10,286 bases of DNA from CAZKYP01 sp964556885 (GTDB lineage: Bacteria; Planctomycetota; Phycisphaerae; Sedimentisphaerales; Anaerobacaceae), in assembly GCA_964556885.1 (NCBI GenBank), contig CAZKYP010000118.1, positions 1 to 10,286 of the forward strand. The letters are read 5' to 3'. Position 1 is the first letter of the stretch. The number at the start of each line of letters is the position of its first letter. Below are positions 1 to 6,225 of the stretch, one piece after another. The translations under genes were made by a program, and so were the position numbers. Below the pieces are notes generated by a model. That model was not told where the DNA came from, did no database searches, and saw nothing but the letters and a program-made list of their open reading frames with translations.

Positions 1-404
1 TCCAGCTCCCGCTGAATAAAAGACTGTGCTCCGATTGAAAGCCGGTTTACTCCCGCTTTGCATAACTCATCGAGAAGAATCTCATCCGCCTGGCCGGGAT
101 TAATTTCGACTGTAAATTCTTCATCCGCCGGGCATCGCAGCTTCAGCAGGCTAATCAATTTGAGCAGAAGTTCTCGTGGAAGCAAACTCGGGCTTCCGCC
201 GCCGAGGTAGATGGTTTTTATGCTATCTCCCAATGTATACTTCTCCATCTCCACAACCATTGCATTAACAATAGCGCCTGCATCGTATTTGATAATAGGC
301 TCGGAGTAAAAATTGCAGTAACGGCACTTTTTCCGGCAAAATGGAACATGAACGTATAAACCTATACTTTCCGAAATAGATTTTAAATTATAATTATCCG
401 ACAT
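1..404 (-). CDS. hemW: HemW-type radical SAM protein (N-terminal part, cut by window edge)
   Basis: Radical-SAM protein of the HemN/HemW family. HemW proteins are thought to bind haem and act as haem chaperones rather than true coproporphyrinogen oxidases. About 134 residues are visible and the usual length is 370-400, so roughly two thirds lie beyond position 1. Seen: residues 16-32 read LYVHVPFCRKKCRYCNF, giving the CX3CX2C iron-sulfur cluster motif (C23, C27, C30). GGGSPS at 67-72 is the SAM-binding glycine motif. EINPGQ and RLSIGAQSF follow, as in HemW. The ATG at 402-404 is the first possible start, because an in-frame TAG lies about ten codons upstream. A GGGAA Shine-Dalgarno-like stretch sits close before it. 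The extra C-terminal HemW residues that would separate it from HemN are outside the window, so HemW rests on the N-terminal pattern. Confidence 0.9.
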   Translation of the reverse strand, partial: MSDNYNLKSISESIGLYVHVPFCRKKCRYCNFYSEPIIKYDAGAIVNAMVVEMEKYTLGDSIKTIYLGGGSPSLLPRELLLKLISLLKLRCPADEEFTVEINPGQADEILLDELCKAGVNRLSIGAQSFIQREL

Positions 405-476
405 TTCCCTGACCTGCGAGCGTAATTTCTAAAACTAACTGATGAAGTCTACCAGAAAACATACGGGCACAAAAGT

Positions 477-482
477 ATTATA
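477..482 (-). promoter_or_regulatory. Possible -10 box for hemW
   Basis: On the minus strand this reads TATAAT, 73 bases before the hemW start. No good -35 box lies 16-18 bases upstream, so the call is weak. The 149-bp spacer between surE and hemW (405-553) holds no other gene or clear terminator. hemW could equally be transcribed through from surE. Confidence 0.25.
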
Positions 483-553
483 CAGGTTATATGAAAGATG
501 CATTTTTATACCCCCCGGATATTGAATCCTTTGAAAGTAGGAGAAAACAGCAT

Positions 554-1297
554 TTACCAGTCAATCTGCTCTAATTCCCTGGTTTTTTTGTGATTCGTCA
601 TGTCTGATGTTAAGGCCGTTATGGTTATATAGCCTTCTTCGAGCGAAGTAGTATCGTTGGGAGTTCCATCCACGACATGGACATCTCCGGCAAGCAGATA
701 TTCGGTTTGCTCCAACTTGTTTGTCTGTTTTATATAATATTCCCGGAATCCTGTGCTCGACTGAGGCACAATTCTGACGCCTTTTGGCCGTCCTTTTGAC
801 AGATGCGGTATGTTAATATTTATGACGCTGCCGACCTGCACAGGCATAAGTTTTTTCAGGATATCCACGCAGTATGTTGCGGCCGTTCCGAAATCCATCT
901 GTTCTTCGAATGAAAGGCTCATCGCCACTGAAGGAATTTTCAGGAAAGCTCCTTCCATCGCCGCAGCAACGGTTCCGGAATAGTAAACGTTTATGCCTGC
1001 GTTCGCTCCGTTGTTTATTCCTGAAACAAGCAGATCTATCGGCCCCGAGGTAAGCTGCATGACCGCAAGCTTGACACAATCAGCGGGAGATCCATGAACA
1101 CTAAAACCTGTAAATTGCCCATTGATGTTGACTTTGTTGCATATTAACGGCCTGTTGAATGTGACGCTGTGGCTTGCACCCGAGCGGCTGTCGGCCGGTG
1201 CGACAACCGTAACTTCGCCAATCTTTATAAGTTCCGTGTAAATTGCAGCCAGGCCGGGAGCAAAAATTCCATCGTCGTTTGTTAATAATATCTTCAT
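554..1297 (-). CDS. surE: 5'/3'-nucleotidase SurE
   Basis: SurE removes phosphate from nucleoside 5'- and 3'-monophosphates, and in some species from short polyphosphate. It is a cytosolic, metal-dependent enzyme linked to stationary-phase survival. At 247 aa the protein is full length for the family (E. coli about 253). Seen: LLTNDDG at 4-10 with metal ligands D8 and D9; the SGASHS loop at 39-44 with S39; HGSPADCV at 68-75; SGINNGAN at 92-99 with N95; and YYSGTVAAAMEG after it. These cover all the expected metal and phosphate ligands. The ATG start is followed directly by the canonical MKILLTNDDG. The ribosome-binding site is weak (GGCGG just upstream). It diverges from nnrE, and a good promoter lies 54-82 bases before the start. 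Confidence 0.97.
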   Translation of the reverse strand: MKILLTNDDGIFAPGLAAIYTELIKIGEVTVVAPADSRSGASHSVTFNRPLICNKVNINGQFTGFSVHGSPADCVKLAVMQLTSGPIDLLVSGINNGANAGINVYYSGTVAAAMEGAFLKIPSVAMSLSFEEQMDFGTAATYCVDILKKLMPVQVGSVININIPHLSKGRPKGVRIVPQSSTGFREYYIKQTNKLEQTEYLLAGDVHVVDGTPNDTTSLEEGYITITALTSDMTNHKKTRELEQIDW

Positions 1298-1350
1298 AAA
1301 CCGCCATACTATGTTTCTTAATATCGTACCGTCAGTTAAATCGAATCGGT

Positions 1351-1379
1351 ATGGTAATTGACTGAGTGGATTATGTCAA
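1351..1379 (-). promoter_or_regulatory. surE promoter (minus strand)
   Basis: Read on the minus strand, the -35 is TTGACA (1374-1379, perfect consensus), the spacer is 17 bases, and the -10 is TACCAT (1351-1356, 4 of 6). Transcription would begin near 1344, leaving a leader of about 47 bases before the surE ATG. The -35 abuts the -35 of the nnrE promoter on the other strand. Confidence 0.6.
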
Positions 1380-1385
1380 TTGACA
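1374..1385. promoter_or_regulatory. Palindrome TGTCAATTGACA shared by two -35 boxes
   Basis: This is a perfect 12-bp palindrome. Each half supplies a consensus -35 hexamer, one per strand. A further AATTGAC lies at 1356-1362, exactly 22 bp (about two helical turns) from the AATTGAC inside the palindrome (1378-1384). It may be only back-to-back promoter boxes, or also an operator for a dimeric regulator. The sequence alone does not separate the two. Confidence 0.5.
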
Positions 1386-1407
1386 GCTTCAGGATGAACC
1401 ATATAAT
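1380..1407 (+). promoter_or_regulatory. nnrE promoter (plus strand)
   Basis: The -35 is TTGACA (1380-1385) and the -10 is TATAAT (1402-1407). Both match the housekeeping sigma consensus perfectly, with a 16-base spacer. The transcript should start around 1413-1416, at or within a few bases of the first ATG of nnrE. Confidence 0.75.
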
Positions 1408-1415
1408 GCCCGATT

Positions 1416-2099
1416 ATGGATAAAATTAATCAAAACGAGATAATAATGACCAGAGATGAGGTCAGGGCGTTCGATTCTTACGCAATAAATACTCTCGGTA
1501 TACCAGGTGTGGTCCTGATGGAGAACGCGGGTCGAACCTGTGCCGAGACAATTATACAAGAACTCAGGAATATTGCTTCTCCAAAGGTCTGTATATTTTG
1601 CGGGACCGGCAACAACGGCGGAGACGGATATGTCATTGCAAGGCACCTGTTGAACAATAAGTTCGAGGTCACCGTCATAGTATGCGGTGATAAAAACAAA
1701 ATAAAGGGCGATGCAAAAACAAATCTTGATATTTTGGAACGGATGGGCGAGTCGATTGAATATATCAATTTGCTCGAAGACAATATCGATGAGCGTACTG
1801 CAATTTTAATGAACGGCGCTTATATGATTGTCGACGCCTTATTTGGCACGGGACTTAGCGGCTGCTTACGAGACGAACACATACATCTGATTGAAAATAT
1901 AAACAAAGCCAAATGTCCCATTCTGGCAGTGGATATTCCATCTGGTATGGACTGTGATACGGGAGAGTCTCTCGGAGTGGTCGTTAAAGCGGATTATACC
2001 GTGACTTTTGTCGCCATGAAAAAAGGCTTCAAAAACGCAAATTCAATCCGGTACGCCGGTAAAGTTGTTGTTGCCTCTATAGGCATTGTGCCCGATTAG
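1416..2099 (+). CDS. nnrE: NAD(P)H-hydrate epimerase, single-domain
   Basis: This enzyme epimerises the damaged R form of hydrated NADH/NADPH to the S form, which a separate ATP/ADP-dependent dehydratase (NnrD) restores. The YjeF_N domain fills the whole 227 aa. Seen: LGIPGVVLMENAGR at 27-40; the nucleotide loop GTGNNGGDG at 63-71; VDALFGTGL at 139-147 with D140; and VDIPSGMDCDTG at 172-183. No C-terminal NnrD kinase-like domain follows, so the dehydratase must be elsewhere. Start: the ATG at 1416 lies almost at the predicted transcript start, so its use would mean a leaderless message. An in-frame ATG at 1446 (residue 11, MTRDEVRAFD) has a GAGA five bases upstream and fits the usual family N-terminus. 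Function is firm; the start is open. Confidence 0.93.
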   Translation: MDKINQNEIIMTRDEVRAFDSYAINTLGIPGVVLMENAGRTCAETIIQELRNIASPKVCIFCGTGNNGGDGYVIARHLLNNKFEVTVIVCGDKNKIKGDAKTNLDILERMGESIEYINLLEDNIDERTAILMNGAYMIVDALFGTGLSGCLRDEHIHLIENINKAKCPILAVDIPSGMDCDTGESLGVVVKADYTVTFVAMKKGFKNANSIRYAGKVVVASIGIVPD

Positions 2100-2100
2100 G

Positions 2101-3537
2101 TTAAAAGGCACCAGCCTGAGATGACTGCGTCTCGTAACCGATGAATCGGAGGAAGCGGTCATATCTGAATATGGGAATCCACAATGACTGTGCCCGCTCA
2201 TATATATCATTGTATCTATCGAGATCTCGTACTGCCTCCTCATATTTAACCATCGCTCTCGGATCGATTTCAAGCTCTTCCATAGAAGGTTTCATCGGAG
2301 TCTCAGGCTGATTACCGAGCACAACATAATCAGTGTCGATGGTAAGATTGTCCGCAACAGTCCCTCCCCATTTTTCTATCAGTGACTGGATCTTATCGCT
2401 TGCGTTGAAATCAATTTTACCGTCCTTGTTCAGATCAAAATCACCGGCAATAACGAATATATTTTCTTCGTTGCTGTCCCAGATAAGATTGGCAACAAGA
2501 TCGCCTACGAGAATGGGTTTTTTAATATCCGAACGTGTAATACGGGCCGCTGAATAGTCTTTCTCTACATCAAATACTTCAACCTCAGCTTTTCCCTTTC
2601 CGTCCGGCAGAATAGATGATCCTCTGTCATAGACAGCAAAAGTCAAACCCTGATATACATGATTATTACTGCCGATATTAAGATGGACCACTTTAGCCAT
2701 ATCATTTATCAGTATTATCTGGCCATCAGGTATGTACGCAGATTCGTTGGGATCCGGTGCGGGTTTTACACTCATAAACTGCTTCTGGGCAATCATCATT
2801 TTCTTTGTAACATCTTTCAGCTCATCCTGAGTTTTCAGCAATTCGGCTCTCATGGATTCCAGGTTGCCATCCGCGTCATCGAGCTTAACCGCCAGTGCCC
2901 GTACCTGCTCATCGGTACTTTGTCTTAATGTAACCTTGAGCTGATTGTAATCGGCGACTGCATCATCTACTAATTTCTGCAACCTTTCTTTGTCAGCCAT
3001 TGACTGTTGTTCTTTTTCGGCATGTGCCTGGTCGGCTTCTTTAAATCTTTGCTGCAAATCAGCTAACAGACTCAGGGTGTTAGCCTCAGAATCTATTGTT
3101 TTTTTGAGTACTGAAACCAACTCCGTAACAATTTGGGTCAGTCCTTTAGTATTGGGATCTTCTATTCTAATATATTGCTGGGCCAGTTGTTTGGCCTTCG
3201 CAGCCTCTTCTATAGCATTGCCGATTTTGACCTCTGCAGAGGTCGGTTCCGGCACACCACCTTTAATAAGAACTGTCGACTGATCCAGATAATCTACCGT
3301 TGTACCGATCCAGCTTTTATCACCGGGCTTTGTGCCGACTATATTTCCTACATTCTGCTGTTCCCGGCTGCTGGCGAAATTATTCAATTCATTTTGCAGG
3401 TCGATCCCGTTGGTCCTGCTTTCCTCGGCCTTGACATAGTAGACGACCGCTATAGTCGTAGTAGCGATAAAAAGTCCGACAAAAATGATCAAAGTATAGA
3501 GCATAGCATTGCTTTGCTTTCTCCTGCGTGGCGGCAT
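2101..3537 (-). CDS. Membrane-anchored coiled-coil protein with BRCT-like C-terminus
   Basis: Uncharacterised protein of 478 aa. Seen in order: a basic N-terminus MPPRRRK; one membrane helix at about 13-35; a long, charged, probably coiled-coil stretch at about 105-255; a beta-rich module at 271-352 (GQIILINDMAKVVHLNIGS, then GLTFAVYDRG and PILVGDLVANL); and a segment at 359-468 resembling a BRCT domain. That segment contains IFVIAGDFDL, then IQSLIEKWGGTVADNLTIDT, DYVVLG, and after a roughly 30-residue insertion AQSLWIPIFRYDRFLRFIGY. Compare the BRCT of NAD-dependent ligase (FVLTGTL, GGKV, TDYVVAG, LGIPI..E.F). An EF-hand/dockerin-like loop D368-x-N-x-D-G-x-I-D376 sits between the first strand and helix. 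Positive-inside topology predicts the C-terminus outside the cytoplasmic membrane. A good AGGAG ribosome site (3545-3550) lies 8 bases before the ATG. Existence is firm; the domain names are by eye. Confidence 0.88.
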   Translation of the reverse strand: MPPRRRKQSNAMLYTLIIFVGLFIATTTIAVVYYVKAEESRTNGIDLQNELNNFASSREQQNVGNIVGTKPGDKSWIGTTVDYLDQSTVLIKGGVPEPTSAEVKIGNAIEEAAKAKQLAQQYIRIEDPNTKGLTQIVTELVSVLKKTIDSEANTLSLLADLQQRFKEADQAHAEKEQQSMADKERLQKLVDDAVADYNQLKVTLRQSTDEQVRALAVKLDDADGNLESMRAELLKTQDELKDVTKKMMIAQKQFMSVKPAPDPNESAYIPDGQIILINDMAKVVHLNIGSNNHVYQGLTFAVYDRGSSILPDGKGKAEVEVFDVEKDYSAARITRSDIKKPILVGDLVANLIWDSNEENIFVIAGDFDLNKDGKIDFNASDKIQSLIEKWGGTVADNLTIDTDYVVLGNQPETPMKPSMEELEIDPRAMVKYEEAVRDLDRYNDIYERAQSLWIPIFRYDRFLRFIGYETQSSQAGAF

Positions 3538-3595
3538 AATTAAAACTCCTCAGAAATATATACAAATCACCCATCAACAACCTTATAGACACTAT

Positions 3596-3624
3596 ATTAT
3601 CGCTTGAAAACGGCTTTAAGTCAA
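3596..3624 (-). promoter_or_regulatory. Promoter for the coiled-coil/BRCT-like gene
   Basis: On the minus strand the -35 is TTGACT (3619-3624, 5 of 6), the spacer is exactly 17 bases, and the -10 is GATAAT (3596-3601, 5 of 6). Transcription would start near 3589, giving a leader of about 52 bases that includes the GAGGAG ribosome site. The gene therefore need not depend on the upstream HAD gene. Confidence 0.65.
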
Positions 3625-3627
3625 CAA

Positions 3628-3651
3628 AAAAAGCGATAGATAAGGCTTTTT
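3628..3651 (-). terminator. Weak A/T-rich hairpin terminator candidate after the HAD gene
   Basis: The arms AAAAAGC and GCTTTTT form a perfect 7-bp inverted repeat around a 10-base loop. A run of seven Ts follows on the minus strand, 46 bases after the HAD stop. The stem has only two G-C pairs, so efficiency is doubtful. It overlaps no coding sequence and lies just upstream of the next gene's -35. Confidence 0.35.
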
Positions 3652-3696
3652 AACTGTTTTAAACGATTATCAGCCTGTTTACGCCGTTCAAAATTC

Positions 3697-4380
3697 TCAA
3701 AACCTCTCCAAAAGGTCCGGTAGCTTGCTGATTTCCTGTATCGTATATTGTGCGGTGGACCCTGCCCGCTCAGAAGATAATCGGTGCATACCCGCGGGCC
3801 GGATAAGACGGATTGTGCCGATACCGAGACTGTTAGGGGCGATAAAATCCTTGATTTCGTTATCTGCGACATACACGGCGTTTTCAGGACTTATCTTTAA
3901 CTCCAGAATTATTTTCTCGAAGCCGGTCGGCGATGGTTTCCAACATTCTCTGCCAAGCTGTTCCGTGTAAATTATACTTTCAAAAAATTTCTCTATTTTT
4001 AACGCCTCAACTTTTAGTCGCTGGGCCGGCATAAAACCGTCCGTCAGTAAAGCGAGCTTATATTTCTCAGCTAATATACACAGAACATCTCGGCTGTCCT
4101 CAGGAATTATTATGTCTGGAATGTGATTTCGATACAAATTTACAAGCTTCTGGATGAATTTCTCGTCATAAGGTATTTTCAGCTCATCGAATGCGGCATT
4201 GAATGTTCTCGTGCGATTTCCGGCCTCAAACTGACCAAATATACAATCGAATATACGCCCGGCGGCGGGGGCCTTGGGCATTTTACTCAGAAATTCGGCT
4301 ACAGCCTGAAAACCACTCTTGCAATACTCGATTTCGTCATAAAGTGTGTCGTCTAAATCAAATATAACGGCCGATATCAT
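3697..4380 (-). CDS. HAD-superfamily phosphatase (subfamily I, helical cap)
   Basis: A predicted cytosolic Mg2+-dependent phosphohydrolase of 227 aa, typical for HAD subfamily IA. Seen: motif I FDLDDTLYD (nucleophile D8, acid/base D10); an alpha-helical cap from about 15 to 95; motif II LLTDG with T113; motif III K148 in WKPSPTGF; and motif IV VYVADNEIKDF with D173 and D178. In motif IV an alanine replaces the usual glycine (VGD to VAD). Substrate cannot be read from the sequence. Relatives include YjjG-type pyrimidine nucleotidases and phosphatases in sugar pathways. The divergent neighbour is a prenyl-phosphate phosphoribosyltransferase whose product normally must lose a 5-phosphate, so a role there is possible but is only inference. 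The ATG start leads directly into the motif I strand (MISAVIFDLDDT). Confidence 0.9.
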   Translation of the reverse strand: MISAVIFDLDDTLYDEIEYCKSGFQAVAEFLSKMPKAPAAGRIFDCIFGQFEAGNRTRTFNAAFDELKIPYDEKFIQKLVNLYRNHIPDIIIPEDSRDVLCILAEKYKLALLTDGFMPAQRLKVEALKIEKFFESIIYTEQLGRECWKPSPTGFEKIILELKISPENAVYVADNEIKDFIAPNSLGIGTIRLIRPAGMHRLSSERAGSTAQYTIQEISKLPDLLERF

Positions 4381-4549
4381 AGTTTATCTCATGAAACGTG
4401 AAAATATACCCGATTAGCTATGCAGTATGCCATAATTCGTATATAATTTTACGCATTGCAGGCTTTTATGTCGATGTTTTAATTAGCGAAAAATCACTGG
4501 TAAATCGATTCTTTTTAAGGATTTCAGGATTCGGAAAGGCTTTATAGCG

Positions 4550-5440
4550 ATGAAATTCCTGCAAATAATGCGTCCTCTTCACTGGACCAAGAACACATTT
4601 GTGTTTGCGGCCCTGATATTCGGAAGGCAGCTTTTCAATCTCCAGGCTGTCGGCAGGGCGATAGGTGGTTTTTTCTGCTTTTGCCTGGCCGCATCAGCCA
4701 TTTATATCTTCAACGACATAATCGACCGCAATACAGACCGCCTTCATCCCGAAAAATGTAAAAGGCCCATCGCGACCGGCAGTATAGGTGTCAGCTCCGC
4801 CCTTATTTTATCTGTTTTGTGTAGCATAATAGCGACAGCAGGTGCTTTTTTTCTTTCCTGGAATTTTGCTATTATCATCCTGACATACATAGGTTTGATG
4901 ATTTTATATTCGCTCATATTGAAAAAAATGATGATTCTTGACTGCGTGGTCATATCAATCGGTTTTTGCCTGCGTGCTGTCGCCGGGGCGGTTGTAGTGG
5001 GAGTATTTATCTCGCCCTGGCTGGTAATCTGCACATTTACACTGTGTCTGTTTCTGGCCTTCAGCAAACGCCGCAGCGAAACAGCCCTGCTGCAGGAAAA
5101 CAGTGAATCTTTCCGAGTCACTTTATCCGAATACACACCGGAATTGCTGGCCCACATGCTTGATGTAACAAGCGGTCTGTCAATCGTATGCTTTCTTCTA
5201 TACGCCAGAGACCCCGAGACAATTCAGAGATTCGGAACCGGCAACCTTATCTTTACAACGCCGCTGGTTCTGTACTGCATCTTCCGTTTTAGTGCTTTAA
5301 TACAAAAGGGCAAATTTTCTGGGCCGGTACAGTTGATTATTGCCGATTTACCATTTCAAATCGGACTACTCTCATGGCTGATATTATGTGTTATAATAAT
5401 TTATACCGATAAGCTCGGCATTTACTCTGGAACTACATAA
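4550..5440 (+). CDS. UbiA-family decaprenyl-phosphate phosphoribosyltransferase (DPPR synthase-like)
   Basis: Integral membrane prenyltransferase-fold enzyme, 296 aa. The closest characterised type (mycobacterial Rv3806c) joins polyprenyl phosphate to PRPP, making polyprenylphosphoryl-5-phosphoribose, precursor of ribose/arabinose donors for wall polymers. Seen: RPLHWTKNTFVFAALIF at 8-24, the signature N-terminus of this subgroup; FNDIIDRNTD at 54-63, the Asp-rich metal site N55-D56-x2-D59-x3-D63; KRPIATG at 71-77; D131 in the second conserved loop before GFCLRAVAG (138-146); and FSKRRSE at 171-177. Hydrophobic helices fill the rest. A quinone-type UbiA is less likely because of the WTKN..VFA and GFxLRA pattern. 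GGAAAGG at 4533-4539 serves as ribosome site. It heads a probable three-gene run with the pseudouridine synthase and the TPR gene. No DprE1/DprE2 epimerase gene is in the window. Confidence 0.87.
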   Translation: MKFLQIMRPLHWTKNTFVFAALIFGRQLFNLQAVGRAIGGFFCFCLAASAIYIFNDIIDRNTDRLHPEKCKRPIATGSIGVSSALILSVLCSIIATAGAFFLSWNFAIIILTYIGLMILYSLILKKMMILDCVVISIGFCLRAVAGAVVVGVFISPWLVICTFTLCLFLAFSKRRSETALLQENSESFRVTLSEYTPELLAHMLDVTSGLSIVCFLLYARDPETIQRFGTGNLIFTTPLVLYCIFRFSALIQKGKFSGPVQLIIADLPFQIGLLSWLILCVIIIYTDKLGIYSGTT

Positions 5441-5472
5441 ACATTGTTAATCGATAAAAGATAGAACTGAAC

Positions 5473-6201
5473 ATGACTGAACAGAGATTACAAAAGGTGT
5501 TGGCAAAGGCAGGTATCGATTCTCGCAGAAATTGTGAAGAGCTGATTCTGAGTGGGGCGGTCAATGTAAATGGAAAGGTCGTTAATAAGCTGCCGGTTTT
5601 CGTCGATCCTGAAAAAGATTCCATAACGGTAAACGGCCGGGAAATTCGACCCGAACGCAAGGTATATTTCCTTCTCAATAAACCAAAAGGTGTAATTTGT
5701 ACCAACAGTGACCCGGAGGGCAGAAAAAAAGCGATCGACCTTGTCCCCGTATCAGAGCGTATCTTTTGTGTTGGCAGACTCGATGCCGACACTACGGGAA
5801 TAATAATTCTTACTAACGACAGCGAGCTGGCAAACAGATTAACGCATCCGAAGTATGAGTTGGCCAAGACATATATCGTCGAGATTAAAGGCCGGATCGA
5901 CACCGGGCAAACGGACAAATTGAAAAAAGGTATCTGGCTGGCCGAGGGCAAAACCGGCGGATCATCGGTAAAGATATTAAAACGGGGTAATCGCGAATCC
6001 CTGATAGAGGTCACCATTCGACAGGGACTTAACCGGCAAATCCGCAGGATGCTGGCAAGAGTCGGCCTGCCGGTAAAATCACTTAAAAGGACACGAATAG
6101 GAAAAATCGACTCGAAAGGTCTCGGTGTCGGCAGGTTTAGGACTCTGACGAAGGCTGAAATAGCAGCTTTGAGAAAAACCGCAACCGCTTCAATGATATA
6201 A
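5473..6201 (+). CDS. RsuA/RluB-family rRNA pseudouridine synthase
   Basis: Converts a specific rRNA uridine to pseudouridine. The family includes RluB, RluE and RluF (23S rRNA) and RsuA (16S rRNA). At 242 aa with a C-terminus that lacks long extensions, RluB-type activity on the large subunit is the best guess. Seen: an N-terminal S4 RNA-binding domain at about 1-55 (RLQKVLAKAGIDSRRNCEEL, then GAVNVNG); linker YFLLNKPKGVI at 65-75; catalytic motif GRLDADTTGIIILTND at 101-116 with D104; KTYIVEI at 132-138; and RQGLNRQIRRML at 183-194, near the C-terminal RNA-contacting helix. The usual GLLLLTND reads GIIILTND here, a conservative change. The ribosome site is poor. The gene starts 32 bp after the prenyltransferase stop and ends 24 bp before the next gene, consistent with co-transcription. 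Confidence 0.92.
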   Translation: MTEQRLQKVLAKAGIDSRRNCEELILSGAVNVNGKVVNKLPVFVDPEKDSITVNGREIRPERKVYFLLNKPKGVICTNSDPEGRKKAIDLVPVSERIFCVGRLDADTTGIIILTNDSELANRLTHPKYELAKTYIVEIKGRIDTGQTDKLKKGIWLAEGKTGGSSVKILKRGNRESLIEVTIRQGLNRQIRRMLARVGLPVKSLKRTRIGKIDSKGLGVGRFRTLTKAEIAALRKTATASMI

Positions 6202-6225
6202 ATCCAACAAAAGAGAGTTAAATAA

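Noticed and set aside
417..505. Minus-strand mini-frame with an ATG after GGGGGG (MHLSYNLYNTF...), about 22 codons
   Set aside because: Lies entirely in the surE-hemW spacer, spans the likely hemW -10 box, and has no family resemblance.
1374..1385. Named regulator site (e.g. a Fur- or LexA-type box)
   Set aside because: The palindrome is fully explained by two abutting -35 hexamers and matches no regulator consensus I know well enough to name.
4442..4483. TATAAT at 4442-4447 and TTGCAG-N16-TTTAAT (4456-4483) as a UbiA promoter
   Set aside because: The first has no -35 box, and the second has a poor -35. A/T-rich spacer makes such matches expected, so no promoter is called.
4744..5157. 137-codon minus frame opposite the UbiA gene
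   Set aside because: Antisense shadow of conserved membrane helices; no start signal.
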